Notes under the pieces: generated by a model
Databases searched by the model: none
What the model saw: only the letters and a program-made list of their open reading frames with translations
What the model was told of the DNA's origin: nothing
Assembly: GCA_945903265.1 (NCBI GenBank)
Contig: CAMDNQ010000001.1
Coordinates: 186,001-250,000, forward strand
Reading direction: 5' to 3'
Source of the DNA: Candidatus Sulfopaludibacter sp. SbA3
GTDB taxonomy: Bacteria > Acidobacteriota > Vicinamibacteria > Vicinamibacterales > UBA2999
Length of the DNA: 64,000 nt
Shown: in pieces, positions 45,161-53,972 of the stretch
Layout: every line of letters starts with the position of its first letter
Position numbering within the stretch: the stretch's first letter is position 1
Translations under genes and position numbers: made by a program

Positions 45161-46771
45161 TTATCGGTTCGCTACCAGCAGCACGGTTTCGAGATCCTGC
45201 TCCGGAATGGGCGCCAGCAGCGTCCTGAGCCGGATGTTCGCCGTATTCAGATAGCGCACCTGGCCCAGCCGCTGCGTCGTCAGCCCCGCGATCGCTTCGA
45301 GGCGTGGCAGGTCAACGGCGCGGACGACGAGCAAACTGCGGGTTGGCGACTTGATGAAGTCGAGCGCCCGCCCTTCATCGAACAGGTCGATGGTCCTGGC
45401 CCGCCTGTAGAACACGAGATTCCGCACGAACACCTGGTAGGTCCCGACCGGCTCGCCGGCGACGCCGTGCGTACGTACGAGCGCGGCCATCTCCTCGACC
45501 GGCTCAGGGCGAACGCCGGCCAGCGCGCCAAATTGCACGGCCATCATGAGCGCGGCCGCGCAGACCGCCAGATGCCCGGGTAGCAGGTGCCAGCGTCCTG
45601 CCGCAGGAACATACGCCAGCGCCAGTGCCGCCCCGCCGATGAGTGCAATGGCGACGGTCGATACCGTGGGATACGCAGCCATGAATAGCGGCTCTGCCCG
45701 AACGAACAGTACGGCGATCGCAGCAAAGAGGAACACAGTGGCCCATGTGGCAATGGCCATTGCGGTGTGGCAGCGCGGGTCCGTGATACGGCGTGTAATC
45801 GCGCGCGCGACCAGAATCGCCAGCGGCGGCAGCACGGGCAGGATATACCGCGGCTGCTTGCCGACCGACAGCGTGAAGAAGAGGAGGGGCACGCCGATCC
45901 AGAGGAGCAGCCGCCATTCTTCCGTCGTCAACCGGCGGCGCCGCTTTACGACGTCCCACGCCGATGGCGCCATCACGAACATGAACAGCGACCAGGGCAG
46001 CAGCCCTCCGACCAGTATCGGGACATAAAACCAGAACGCGCGCGGTTCGTTGAACCGATCGGTCGCGAATCGTTCCAGGTTGTCCGCCAGGAAGAAGCTC
46101 TCGAGATACGGCGTGCCGTGCGTGTACGTCATCGCGGCGTACCAGGGCACTCCGATCACGAGGAAGAGCGCAGCCGCGACGACAAGATTGCGGACCGTCA
46201 GGACGCCGAGGCGGCCCTCCCGCCACCAGATTGGCACCAGGACGATCGCCGGAATGACGAGCGCCAGCGGTCCCTTCACCAGGAACCCCAGGCCCGCGGC
46301 GGCGCCGGCGAGCGCCCACCGGCCCTCGAGCGCGGACCAGATCGTCAGCGTGATGCAGAAGGCGAGCGGCAGGTCCGGCAGCGCCAGGCGCGCCATGAAG
46401 AAGCAGCCGAAACAGGTCGCGACGATCGCGCCGGCGATCCACGCGGCGTTGTCACGCCTGGTCATCCGGCGGGCAGCCGCCCATGTGAGCAGCACAAGGC
46501 CGAGGCCCGACATCGCCGACCACCAGCGCGCGGCGGACTCGGTTGGTCCCGTCCCCAGGAACGTGGCGGCGGTCAGCCAGTAATAGAGGACCGGCTTCTG
46601 CCAGCGGTCCTCGTAATTGAAACGCGGCGTCAGCCAGTCGCCGCTTTCCACCATCTCGCGCGACGCTTCAGCGTAGAAGCCTTCGTCGGAGTCCGTGATC
46701 GCCTGCCGGCCGAGACCAAGAAAGAACGTGACAGCTGTGAGGAGAATGAGGGACAGGACGGGACGACGCAC
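45161..46771 (-). CDS. Membrane glycosyltransferase, ArnT/PMT-like (GT83)
   Basis: A 536-residue polytopic GT-C glycosyltransferase with roughly 11-12 membrane spans. The first periplasmic loop has the conserved acidic motif Asp-Ser-Asp-Glu-Gly-Phe-Tyr-Ala-Glu-Ala, followed by Trp-Gln-Lys-Pro-Val-Leu-Tyr-Tyr-Trp, typical of ArnT-like enzymes that move sugars from polyprenyl phosphate to lipid A or other acceptors. Gly-Lys-Gln-Pro-Arg-Tyr-Ile-Leu-Pro lies mid-protein. GTG start. Donor and acceptor unknown; no arn operon is nearby. Confidence 0.88.
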   Translation of the reverse strand: MRRPVLSLILLTAVTFFLGLGRQAITDSDEGFYAEASREMVESGDWLTPRFNYEDRWQKPVLYYWLTAATFLGTGPTESAARWWSAMSGLGLVLLTWAAARRMTRRDNAAWIAGAIVATCFGCFFMARLALPDLPLAFCITLTIWSALEGRWALAGAAAGLGFLVKGPLALVIPAIVLVPIWWREGRLGVLTVRNLVVAAALFLVIGVPWYAAMTYTHGTPYLESFFLADNLERFATDRFNEPRAFWFYVPILVGGLLPWSLFMFVMAPSAWDVVKRRRRLTTEEWRLLLWIGVPLLFFTLSVGKQPRYILPVLPPLAILVARAITRRITDPRCHTAMAIATWATVFLFAAIAVLFVRAEPLFMAAYPTVSTVAIALIGGAALALAYVPAAGRWHLLPGHLAVCAAALMMAVQFGALAGVRPEPVEEMAALVRTHGVAGEPVGTYQVFVRNLVFYRRARTIDLFDEGRALDFIKSPTRSLLVVRAVDLPRLEAIAGLTTQRLGQVRYLNTANIRLRTLLAPIPEQDLETVLLVANR

Positions 46772-46794
46772 TGGGAGTCCATTCTAACGACAGA

Positions 46795-46886
46795 TAGTGC
46801 CTAGTGCCTTGTGCCAGGTGCCTAGTGGGGGTAGGAGGTTGGTGCTTGGAGGGGATTGGGGGTTGGGAGTTGTTGGTGCGTTGTTC
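46795..46886. repeat. Low-complexity GTGCCTAGTGCC repeat, left flank of four-helix gene
   Basis: Imperfect GTGCCT/GTGCTT units upstream of the four-helix-bundle gene. GGTTGGTGCTTGG at 46837-46849 is a perfect 13-base inverted match to 47324-47336 on the far side of the gene. The whole gap 46772-46920 holds this repeat and no convincing promoter. Confidence 0.65.
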
Positions 46887-46920
46887 CGTCGGCATGCGTT
46901 CCGCAGTAGAGGCATCGCCT

Positions 46921-47323
46921 ATGGGAGTCGTGCGATTTGAGGATTTACGTGTGTGGCAGGCCGCAAAGGGCCTTTGCGATGAAATTGGGGCGCTGATTCA
47001 ACGGCCTTCGCTGCAGAGCGACCACGCGATCAGGACTCAACTCAATTCGGCGAGTCTTTCGACGATGGCAAATATTGCCGAGGGATTCATGCGCGGAGGC
47101 AGCAAAGAATTCGCACAGTTCGTGCGCATAGCCGCTGGCTCGAACGCCGAGGTGCGAGCGCTTCTCCATGCCGCCTTCGGTCGAAAATATCGACAAGACC
47201 GAGTATGAACGGCTGGTGGAGATGACTCAGAGCATCGGCCGAATGTTGCGCGTCCTCGAACAGCGGTTGCGGGCCCCACGGCCAGGTGCTGCACCAAGTA
47301 CCGAGAAACCACCGGGCACGTGA
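46921..47323 (+). pseudogene. Four-helix-bundle (S23/bAvd-like) protein gene, frameshifted
   Basis: From the ATG at 46921 the frame encodes a typical four-helix-bundle start (Phe-Glu-Asp-Leu-Arg-Val-Trp-Gln-Ala-Ala, then Ala-Asn-Ile-Ala-Glu-Gly-Phe and Lys-Glu-Phe-Ala-Gln-Phe) but stops early at 47208. The missing last helix (Asp-Lys-Thr-Glu-Tyr-Glu-Arg-Leu-Val-Glu-Met) continues in the +1 frame to a TGA at 47321-47323. Removing one A from the AAAA run at 47184-47187 joins the two parts cleanly. It may be a true mutation or an assembly error. The family was named from 23S rRNA insertions and includes the accessory protein of diversity-generating retroelements; no reverse transcriptase is present. 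Low-complexity inverted repeats flank it. Confidence 0.8.
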
Positions 47324-47372
47324 CCAAGCACCAACCCCAACCAGGCACGAAGCACCAAGCACGAGGCACTGA
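47324..47372. repeat. Low-complexity repeat, right flank of four-helix gene
   Basis: CCAAGCACCAACC (47324-47336) and following GCAC/GCACCAAGCACGAGGCAC units are the reverse complement in style, and for 13 bases exactly, of the left flank. It begins at the base after the TGA of the restored four-helix frame. Confidence 0.65.
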
Positions 47373-47384
47373 CATAATGCGGCC

Positions 47385-47756
47385 ATGTCCAAGATCGTCG
47401 CAGTCGTGGGCGCGTCGAGCGACCGGGGCAAGTTCGGGAACAAGGCCGTGCGCGCGTTTCAGGCGCAGGGGTACCGGGTCATCCCCATCAATCCCAACGA
47501 GCCCGAAGTCGAGGGGTTGCGCACGTATGCCTCAGTGGTGGATGTGCCGGAAGCCATCGACATGGCGACTGTCTACGTGCAACCGGACATCGCGCTGCGG
47601 CTGCTCGACGAATTTGAGAAGAAGGGGATTCCGGAAATCTGGATCAATCCCGGTGCGGAGAGCGACGAGCTCCTCACCGAGGCACGCCGCCGCAAGCTCA
47701 ATGTCATCGCTGCCTGCAGCATCGTGGGCATCGGCGAAAGCCCGTACAGGTATTGA
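47385..47756 (+). CDS. CoA-binding domain protein (YccU-like)
   Basis: A 123-residue Rossmann-like CoA_binding_2 protein: Val-Val-Gly-Ala-Ser-Ser-Asp-Arg-Gly-Lys-Phe-Gly-Asn at the start, Ile-Pro-Ile-Asn-Pro-Asn near 38, and Ile-Trp-Ile-Asn-Pro-Gly-Ala near 88. These small proteins bind CoA like the alpha chain of succinyl-CoA synthetase but lack its catalytic His; their role is unknown. The CDGSH gene follows with a one-base gap. Confidence 0.88.
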   Translation: MSKIVAVVGASSDRGKFGNKAVRAFQAQGYRVIPINPNEPEVEGLRTYASVVDVPEAIDMATVYVQPDIALRLLDEFEKKGIPEIWINPGAESDELLTEARRRKLNVIAACSIVGIGESPYRY

Positions 47757-47757
47757 G

Positions 47758-47997
47758 ATGGTGAAGATCCGTCTTCGAAAAAGCGGCCCCTATGTCGTCG
47801 AGAGCGAGGACGTGGAGATCGTCGACTGGAATGGCGTCCCGTACGTCATTGGGCGCCGCCCGGTGGCTCTCTGCCGGTGCGGCGCCTCAGCGACCAAGCC
47901 GTTCTGCGACGGCACGCATTCGAAGCGGGGATTCGAGGCGGCCGAAGCCGCATGTCCCGAGCCCAGTCGAGGGACGGTCCCCGAATCGAAGGAATAG
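47758..47997 (+). CDS. CDGSH iron-sulfur domain protein
   Basis: A 79-residue protein with the [2Fe-2S] CDGSH motif: Cys39-x-Cys41, then Pro-Phe-Cys50-Asp-Gly-Thr-His54. These small proteins carry labile redox clusters. After about residue 60 the sequence runs into a REP-like palindrome that encodes an atypical tail (Cys-Pro-Glu-Pro-Ser-Arg-Gly), so the natural end may have been extended by repeat insertion. It is co-directional and nearly contiguous with the CoA-binding gene; its stop abuts the convergent lipoprotein gene. Confidence 0.88.
   Translation: MVKIRLRKSGPYVVESEDVEIVDWNGVPYVIGRRPVALCRCGASATKPFCDGTHSKRGFEAAEAACPEPSRGTVPESKE
47954..47975. repeat. REP-like imperfect palindrome in CDGSH gene tail
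   Basis: GTCCCGAGCCCAGTCGAGGGAC: the ends are inverted (GTCCC and GGGAC) and the middle is an imperfect match. It is read through in frame by the CDGSH gene. The sequence resembles dispersed GTCCCGAG/CGAGGGAC elements I have seen in several phyla. Confidence 0.5.
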
Positions 47998-48867
47998 TCA
48001 GCGCACGTCGACGCGGAGCGTCACGGGCGTGGCCAGCGTGGCGGCGATGTCGGTGCCTGCCGCGAGCGTGACGTCGCGGCCGCGCGTCGCCAGCACCGCG
48101 CCGGTGCCGGCCGCACCCCCGATGGCGGCGCCCTTAGCGGCGCCGTCGCCTCCGCCAAGAATGCCGCCGATGATCGCGCCGCCAACCGCGCCGGCGCCAA
48201 TCTTGGTCGCGTCCTCACCCTTGGTCTGCTCGCCTTCGAACGTAATTGGATTCGTCCGCACGTCCTCGCGCGCCCCGTCGACATCGGCTTCCGTGAACCG
48301 AATCGCGAGCCGGGACCGTCCCTGGACACGCCCCGGTCGTGCCACGTCAATGACGGTGCCGGTCAGGACGGTACCCGCCGGAATCGCGACGTAGCCGTCC
48401 ACTTCGACAGCCTGACGCACGCGCGCCCGGACCGGTGTTTCGACCTTTGCCGTCTCCGACGACAAGGCGGTCATCAATTCGAGCGGGACCGCCGTCCCGG
48501 CAGGAAGGGTGAACTCACGCCACCTGACGGCGGGTGCGCTGGCAGCCGGGGCGCTGGCCCTCGGCGCCGAGTCCACGTTCCCGGCGGCCGCCGCCGGGCG
48601 ATTTGCCGGAGCGGCGGGCCTGGCCACAGGCGGCACGGCCTGCGGCCACGCGTCGCGCCGTACGACGGCTGAGTCGTCCTGGTGGTGCACGGTGGCTCCG
48701 TTCCCGGACGGCTCAGCCGTGGCCTGTTGCCCCGGCTGCGCGGTGCCGTCGGCCTGGGCCGCGGTGCCGGTTTGCTCGAAATTCTCAGTATTTTCAGGCG
48801 TTCTGTCGCCACACCCCGCGGCGACGAGGGAGCCGAACAGGCCGATGGCCATCCATGAAGCTCTCAT
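47998..48867 (-). CDS. Lipoprotein with glycine-zipper region
   Basis: A 289-residue lipoprotein: signal ending Val-Ala-Ala-Gly-Cys, then a low-complexity Gln/Ala/Pro-rich stretch (about 25-120), a beta-rich domain with Leu-Pro-Ala-Gly-Thr-Ala-Val-Pro-Leu and Ile-Pro-Ala-Gly-Thr-Val-Leu-Thr-Gly (recalling TrbI/VirB10-type beta-barrel repeats), and a glycine zipper (Gly-Ala-Val-Gly-Gly-Ala-Ile-Ile-Gly-Gly-Ile) near 225-265. Probably an envelope protein; no enzyme motif. The ATG at 48867 is 6 bases after AGAGGTG. Confidence 0.75.
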   Translation of the reverse strand: MRASWMAIGLFGSLVAAGCGDRTPENTENFEQTGTAAQADGTAQPGQQATAEPSGNGATVHHQDDSAVVRRDAWPQAVPPVARPAAPANRPAAAAGNVDSAPRASAPAASAPAVRWREFTLPAGTAVPLELMTALSSETAKVETPVRARVRQAVEVDGYVAIPAGTVLTGTVIDVARPGRVQGRSRLAIRFTEADVDGAREDVRTNPITFEGEQTKGEDATKIGAGAVGGAIIGGILGGGDGAAKGAAIGGAAGTGAVLATRGRDVTLAAGTDIAATLATPVTLRVDVR

Positions 48868-48976
48868 TGAAATCACCTCTTATCGGGTAGTAGTTCAAGG
48901 ATTGGACCAGTCAGGCGCGGGCAAGCAAGACTATTACGTGTTCTTATGGTCTTTGAATAACTATCAATTTGACTGA

Positions 48977-48996
48977 TGTGCCGGCCATCAGGCACA
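48977..48996 (+). other. Small hairpin before ilvB start
   Basis: TGTGCC at 48977-48982 pairs with GGCACA at 48991-48996, ending 9 bases before the ilvB ATG. There is no T-run and no visible Shine-Dalgarno. The AT-rich gap 48868-49005 probably holds the promoters of both divergent genes, but none stands out. Confidence 0.35.
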
Positions 48997-49005
48997 CTCG
49001 ACCCC

Positions 49006-50727
49006 ATGCCCAAACGTACTGGCGCGCAAATCATCTGGGAATGCCTTGTCCACGAGGACGTGCAGACCGTCTTCGGCTATCCCGGTGGGGCGATCCTGCC
49101 CACGTACGACGCGATGCTCGACTATCCGGTCAAGCATGTCCTCGTTCGTCACGAGCAGGGTGCGACGCACATGGCGGACGGCTTCGCCCGCGCCGGCGGC
49201 GGGGTGGGAGTCGCGCTGGCGACCTCGGGCCCCGGCGCCACGAACCTGGTGACCGGCATCGCGACCGCGCAGATGGATTCGTCGCCGATCGTGTGCATTA
49301 CCGGTCAGGTCCCCAGCAAGTACATCGGGTACGACGCGTTTCAGGAGACCGACATCACGGGCATCACGCTGCCGATCACCAAGCACAGCTATCTGGTGAC
49401 GCGCGCCGAAGACATCATGCCGGCGATGAAGGAAGCCTTCCACCTGGCCAAGTCGGGACGGCCGGGCCCGGTCCTCGTGGACATCACGAAGGATGCGCAG
49501 CAGGCATCGATTGAATGGGCCTGGGATCCGAGTCCGGTGAAGATGCGCGGGTATCGGCCGCTCAATCCGATCACGTCGGAGGACCTGGCCAAGGCGACCG
49601 AACTGATCCGCAACTCGAAGCGGCCGGTCATCCTGGCGGGGCAGGGCGTCATTCAGAGTGGCGCCACGCAGGAGCTGCTCGCGTTTGCCGAGCGCGTCAG
49701 CTGCCCGATCGCGATGACGCTCCTCGGAATCGGCGGCGTGCCCGCCAACCACCCGCTGAACCTCGGGATGATGGGCATGCACGGCGAGGCGTGGGTCAAT
49801 CACGCGATCCAGGAGGCCGATCTGCTCCTGGCGTTCGGGATGCGGTTCGACGATCGCGTCACCGGCAACACCAAGACCTACGCGCTCAACGCCAAGAAGA
49901 TCCACGTCGACATCGACCCGTCGGAGCTCAATAAGAACATTCCCGTCGACGCCGCTATTCTCGGCGACCTCCGCGAGACGCTCGTCGATCTCCTTGCCGT
50001 CCTCGAGCCGGCGGATCACGCGGAATGGATCACGTACATCGATTCGATGAAGGGTGATGCGGCTGTTCGCGATATCCAGGGGCTGCCGGATACAGGCCAC
50101 CTGTACGCCGCGCACGTGATCAACGACATCTGGCGCATCACGGGCGGCAACGCGATTGTCGTGACGGACGTCGGCCAGCACCAGATGTGGGAAGCGCAGT
50201 ATTACCGCCACAACTCGCCGCGCACGCTCATCACGTCCGGCGGCCTCGGCACGATGGGCTTTGCGCTGCCGGCGGCCATTGGCGCGAAAGTGGCGCGTCC
50301 GGACGCCGAAGTGTGGGTGATCGTGGGCGACGGCGGCTTCCAGATGACGCAGGCCGAGCTCACGACCGCGGCGCAGGAAGGCATCAAGGTCAACATCGCG
50401 ATCATCAACAACGGCTACCTGGGGATGGTCCGCCAGTGGCAGGAGTTCTTCTACGAGCGGCGCTACGCGGCGACGCCGCTGAAGAGCCCGGACTTCGTGA
50501 AGATCGCCGAGGCGCACGGCCTCGAAGGCTACCGCGTCGACAAGCGGTCCGACGTCGACGCCACGATCAATCGCGCCCGGAAGGCGGAAGGCACCGTGCT
50601 GATCGATTTCCGCGTGGAACAGGAAGACAGCGTGTATCCGATGGTGCCCGCGGGCGCCGACCTCCACGCGATGATTCGTCGTCCGGAACCGAGTGTTCTA
50701 GCCGAAACAGGCGCCGACCCCATCTAA
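49006..50727 (+). CDS. ilvB: Acetolactate synthase large subunit
   Basis: A 573-residue ThDP enzyme, first common step of Val/Leu/Ile synthesis. The catalytic Glu is in Val-Arg-His-Glu-Gln-Gly-Ala-Thr-His-Met-Ala-Asp-Gly; the ThDP-binding Gly-Asp-Gly-Gly-Phe-Gln-Met and Asn-Asn-Gly-Tyr-Leu-Gly-Met-Val-Arg-Gln-Trp-Gln match biosynthetic AHAS. The ATG at 49006 matches the family N-terminus; a frame to 48976 is unconserved. ilvN follows after 21 bases. Confidence 0.96.
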   Translation: MPKRTGAQIIWECLVHEDVQTVFGYPGGAILPTYDAMLDYPVKHVLVRHEQGATHMADGFARAGGGVGVALATSGPGATNLVTGIATAQMDSSPIVCITGQVPSKYIGYDAFQETDITGITLPITKHSYLVTRAEDIMPAMKEAFHLAKSGRPGPVLVDITKDAQQASIEWAWDPSPVKMRGYRPLNPITSEDLAKATELIRNSKRPVILAGQGVIQSGATQELLAFAERVSCPIAMTLLGIGGVPANHPLNLGMMGMHGEAWVNHAIQEADLLLAFGMRFDDRVTGNTKTYALNAKKIHVDIDPSELNKNIPVDAAILGDLRETLVDLLAVLEPADHAEWITYIDSMKGDAAVRDIQGLPDTGHLYAAHVINDIWRITGGNAIVVTDVGQHQMWEAQYYRHNSPRTLITSGGLGTMGFALPAAIGAKVARPDAEVWVIVGDGGFQMTQAELTTAAQEGIKVNIAIINNGYLGMVRQWQEFFYERRYAATPLKSPDFVKIAEAHGLEGYRVDKRSDVDATINRARKAEGTVLIDFRVEQEDSVYPMVPAGADLHAMIRRPEPSVLAETGADPI

Positions 50728-50748
50728 AGACCAGAGACTAGAGACTTC

Positions 50749-51249
50749 ATGCACCATACCCTCGTCGCGCTCGTCGAAGACAAGCCGGGCGTGCTCAATC
50801 GCGTCGCGTCCCTCTTTCGGCGTCGCAATTTCAACATCGAGTCGCTGACGGTGGGCCGCACCGCCGAGGCGGGCGTGTCGCGGATGACGATTGTCATCGA
50901 TAGCGATCAGGCGAGTGCCGAACGCGTCACGGCCTATCTGTACAAGCTCGTCAACGTGCTGCAGGTCGAGGACCTCGGGTCCACGCCGGCGGTGGCGCGC
51001 GACCTCGCGCTCGTCAAGGTCTCCGTGGCCGGCCACGATCGCGCCGCGCTCCTGCGCATCGTCGACGAAACCCGCGCGCACATCGTCGATACAGGCGAGC
51101 AGACGATGACGCTGGAGATCACCGGCGAACCGCCGCACGTGGACGCGGTCATCAGGCGCCTGGAGCCGCTGGGGATCATCGAGATGGTGCGCACCGGCCA
51201 GGTCGCGATGCGCCGCGGCGACACGGCGCTTTCCGCCGCGCAGTCTTAA
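50749..51249 (+). CDS. ilvN: Acetolactate synthase small (regulatory) subunit
   Basis: A 166-residue regulatory subunit with an N-terminal ACT domain (Val-Glu-Asp-Lys-Pro-Gly-Val-Leu-Asn-Arg-Val, then Phe-Asn-Ile-Glu-Ser-Leu-Thr-Val-Gly) and a C-terminal small-subunit domain. It confers valine feedback and boosts IlvB activity. The ilvB-ilvN spacer 50728-50748 is an AGAGACTAGAGACTT-type low-complexity run. Confidence 0.95.
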   Translation: MHHTLVALVEDKPGVLNRVASLFRRRNFNIESLTVGRTAEAGVSRMTIVIDSDQASAERVTAYLYKLVNVLQVEDLGSTPAVARDLALVKVSVAGHDRAALLRIVDETRAHIVDTGEQTMTLEITGEPPHVDAVIRRLEPLGIIEMVRTGQVAMRRGDTALSAAQS

Positions 51250-51283
51250 GTAATTCGAGCATTTTCCAATAAAGAGGCATTCA

Positions 51284-52306
51284 ATGGCAGCGACGATGTT
51301 TTATGACAAGGACGCGGACATCCAGTTGATCCGCAAGAAGAAGGTGGCGGTCATCGGGTATGGATCGCAGGGGCACGCGCATGCGCTCAATCTGAAGGAC
51401 AGCGGCGTCGAGGTGGTGGTGGGCCTCCCGGCGACAAGCAAGTCCATCGAGAAGGCGCGGAACGCCGGCCTCACTGTCATGAGCATTGCCGACGCGTCGA
51501 AGTGGGCGGACGTCATCATGGTCCTGGTCCCCGACCAGCACCAGGCCAAGGTCTACAACGCCGACATCAAGCAGCACCTGACCCCAGGCAAGATGCTGAT
51601 GTTCGCGCACGGCTTTGCCGTGCGGTTCAACTGGATCGTCCCGTCGAAGGACATCGACGTCACCATGATCGCGCCGAAGGCGCCGGGGCATCGCGTGCGC
51701 GAAGTCTTCACCGAGGGCGGCGGCACGCCGGGGCTCCTCGCGGTGCACCAGGACGTGACGGGGCAGGGCCGCAAGCTGGCGCTCTCCTACGGGCGTGCGA
51801 TCGGCTGCACCCGTGCGGGCGTCATCGAGACGACCTTTGCGGAAGAGACGGAGACGGACCTGTTCGGCGAGCAGGCGGTCCTGTGCGGCGGTACCGCCGC
51901 GCTCGTGAAAGCCGGATTCGAGACGCTGATCGAGGCGGGGTATCAGCCGGAAATCGCGTACTTCGAATGTCTCCACGAGCTGAAGCTCATCGTCGACCTG
52001 ATGTATCGCGGCGGCCTGAACTACATGCGGTACTCGGTCAGCGACACGGCTGAATACGGCGACTACGTCTCCGGCGCGCGCATCGTCACCGACGAAACCA
52101 AAGCGACGATGCGGCAGATCCTGAAGGAAATCCAGGAGGGCCAGTTCGCGAAGAACTGGATTGCCGAGAACGAGGCAGGCATTCCGAACTTCCGCGCGAT
52201 GCGCGAGCGCGATCGGAATCACCCGGTCGAAATCGTCGGCTCGAAGCTGCGCGACATGATGCCGTTCCTCGACCCGGTGAAGCTGCCGGCGCCCGCGTCG
52301 GTCTAG
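51284..52306 (+). CDS. ilvC: Ketol-acid reductoisomerase (class I)
   Basis: A 340-residue NAD(P)H-dependent isomeroreductase converting acetolactate to dihydroxyisovalerate. The Rossmann motif is [10 protein letters not shown]; the cofactor loop reads Leu-Pro-Ala-Thr-Ser-Lys-Ser, lacking the usual Arg at its start, so cofactor preference may be altered. The knotted C-domain carries Glu-Thr-Asp-Leu-Phe-Gly-Glu-Gln and Glu-Cys-Leu-His-Glu. AGAGG precedes the ATG. Confidence 0.95.
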   Translation: MAATMFYDKDADIQLIRKKKVAVIGYGSQGHAHALNLKDSGVEVVVGLPATSKSIEKARNAGLTVMSIADASKWADVIMVLVPDQHQAKVYNADIKQHLTPGKMLMFAHGFAVRFNWIVPSKDIDVTMIAPKAPGHRVREVFTEGGGTPGLLAVHQDVTGQGRKLALSYGRAIGCTRAGVIETTFAEETETDLFGEQAVLCGGTAALVKAGFETLIEAGYQPEIAYFECLHELKLIVDLMYRGGLNYMRYSVSDTAEYGDYVSGARIVTDETKATMRQILKEIQEGQFAKNWIAENEAGIPNFRAMRERDRNHPVEIVGSKLRDMMPFLDPVKLPAPASV

Positions 52307-53971
52307 ATGAACAAGTACTCTTCGCGCGTCACCCAGCCCCGCAGCCAGGGCGCGTCCCAGGCGATGCTCATGGGTGCGGGGCTGACCGATGCCGACCTGC
52401 AGAAAGCCCAGGTCGGCATTGCGAGCATGTGGTGGGAGGGCAACACCTGCAACATGCACCTGAACGATCTCAGTGCGCAGGTCAAGGCAGGCGTGCAGGC
52501 GGCCGGTCTCGTCGGCCTTCGGTTCAATACGATCGGCGTGAGCGACGGCATCTCCATGGGTACCGAGGGGATGAGCTATTCACTCCCGTCCCGCGATCTG
52601 ATCGCCGACTCGATCGAAACGGTGATGGGGGCGCAGTGGTACGACGCGCTCATCACGGTACCCGGGTGCGACAAGAACATGCCCGGCTCGGTGATGGCGA
52701 TGATCCGGATGAACCGGCCCGCCATCATGGTGTACGGCGGCACGATCAAGTCGGGCGAGGCGCTGGGCCAGCCGCGCGATGTCATCTCCGCGTTCCAGTC
52801 CTACGGCGAATATCTGGCCGGCGTCATCACCGACGAGCAGCGTCTCGACATCGTCCGGCATTCCTGTCCCGGCGCGGGCGCCTGCGGCGGGATGTACACC
52901 GCCAACACGATGGCGGTCGCGATTGAAGCGATGGGGTTATCGCTCCCGTACAGTTCATCGATCCCAGCTGTAGACGCGGGCAAGGCCGACGAATGCCGCC
53001 GTGCCGGCGCCGCGATTCGGACACTTCTCGAGCGGGACCTGAAGCCGCTCGACATCCTGACGCGCAAGTCCCTCGAAAACGCCCTCGTGATGATCATGGC
53101 GGTCGGCGGATCGACCAATGCCGTGCTCCATCTCATCGCGATTGCCAAAACCGCGCGTATCGACCTGGCGCTCGACGACTTCCAGAAAGTCAGCGACCGC
53201 GTGCCGCTTCTGGCGGACTTCAAGCCGAGCGGACGTTACGCCCAGGAAGACCTGCACAACATCGGCGGCACGCCCGGATTGATGAAGTACCTGCTCGAGC
53301 GCGGCTTTCTTCATGGCGACTGCATGACGGTGACGGGCAGGACGCTGGAGCAGAATCTCGCGGACGCGGCTCCGCTCGCTGCCGGCCAGCAGGTCATTCA
53401 CACGGTGGAGAACCCCGTATTCCCACGCGGACACCTGCGAATCCTCCGCGGCAACCTGGCGCCTGATGGCGCGGTCGCGAAGATCACGGGCAAGGAAGGC
53501 GAGCTGTTCGCCGGTCCGGCCAAGGTGTTCGACTCGGAAGAAGCGATGCTCGCGGGCCTCGAGCGCGGCGAGATTGCCAAGGGTTCCGTTGTCGTGATCC
53601 GGTATGAGGGGCCGAAGGGCGGTCCGGGCATGCCCGAGATGCTCACCCCGACATCCGCGATCATGGGCGCCGGTCTTGGCAAGGATGTCGCGATGATCAC
53701 CGACGGCCGCTTCTCGGGCGGCTCGCACGGCTTCATCATCGGCCACATCACGCCCGAGGCGCAGGAGGGCGGACCGATAGCCCTCGTACGGGATGGCGAT
53801 CGCATTACCATCGACGCGGCCGCGTGCGGGCTCTCTATCGATGTGTCCGACGCTGACATGAAAACGCGGCGTGGTGCGTGGAAGGCGCCGGCGGCTCGAG
53901 CCACCAGCGGCGTGCTGGCGAAGTACGTGCGGTTGGTGCGGTCGGCCTCGGAAGGCTGCGTGACGGACTAG
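52307..53971 (+). CDS. ilvD: Dihydroxy-acid dehydratase
   Basis: A 554-residue IlvD/Edd-family dehydratase. Three Cys ligands at 48, 121 and 193 (Asn-Thr-Cys-Asn, Pro-Gly-Cys-Asp-Lys-Asn, Gly-Ala-Cys-Gly-Gly) point to a [2Fe-2S] type enzyme. Late Asp-Gly-Arg-Phe-Ser-Gly-Gly motif present. The ATG directly follows the ilvC stop, and the convergent receiver gene ends one base beyond the ilvD stop. Confidence 0.95.
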   Translation: MNKYSSRVTQPRSQGASQAMLMGAGLTDADLQKAQVGIASMWWEGNTCNMHLNDLSAQVKAGVQAAGLVGLRFNTIGVSDGISMGTEGMSYSLPSRDLIADSIETVMGAQWYDALITVPGCDKNMPGSVMAMIRMNRPAIMVYGGTIKSGEALGQPRDVISAFQSYGEYLAGVITDEQRLDIVRHSCPGAGACGGMYTANTMAVAIEAMGLSLPYSSSIPAVDAGKADECRRAGAAIRTLLERDLKPLDILTRKSLENALVMIMAVGGSTNAVLHLIAIAKTARIDLALDDFQKVSDRVPLLADFKPSGRYAQEDLHNIGGTPGLMKYLLERGFLHGDCMTVTGRTLEQNLADAAPLAAGQQVIHTVENPVFPRGHLRILRGNLAPDGAVAKITGKEGELFAGPAKVFDSEEAMLAGLERGEIAKGSVVVIRYEGPKGGPGMPEMLTPTSAIMGAGLGKDVAMITDGRFSGGSHGFIIGHITPEAQEGGPIALVRDGDRITIDAAACGLSIDVSDADMKTRRGAWKAPAARATSGVLAKYVRLVRSASEGCVTD

Positions 53972-53972
53972 A

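Noticed and set aside
46921-47323. Diversity-generating retroelement around the four-helix-bundle gene
   Set aside because: No reverse transcriptase, template or variable repeat nearby.
48858-48890. Short frame with several Leu codons and one Ile before ilvB, considered as an ilv leader peptide
   Set aside because: Only three Leu and one Ile, no tandem regulatory codons, overlaps the start of the divergent lipoprotein gene, and no terminator/antiterminator pair follows.
48977-48996. Hairpin before ilvB as an intrinsic terminator
   Set aside because: Stem of six pairs and no T-tract.
48988-50667. 559-codon open frame opposite ilvB
   Set aside because: Antisense shadow of a conserved gene; no homology-like motifs.
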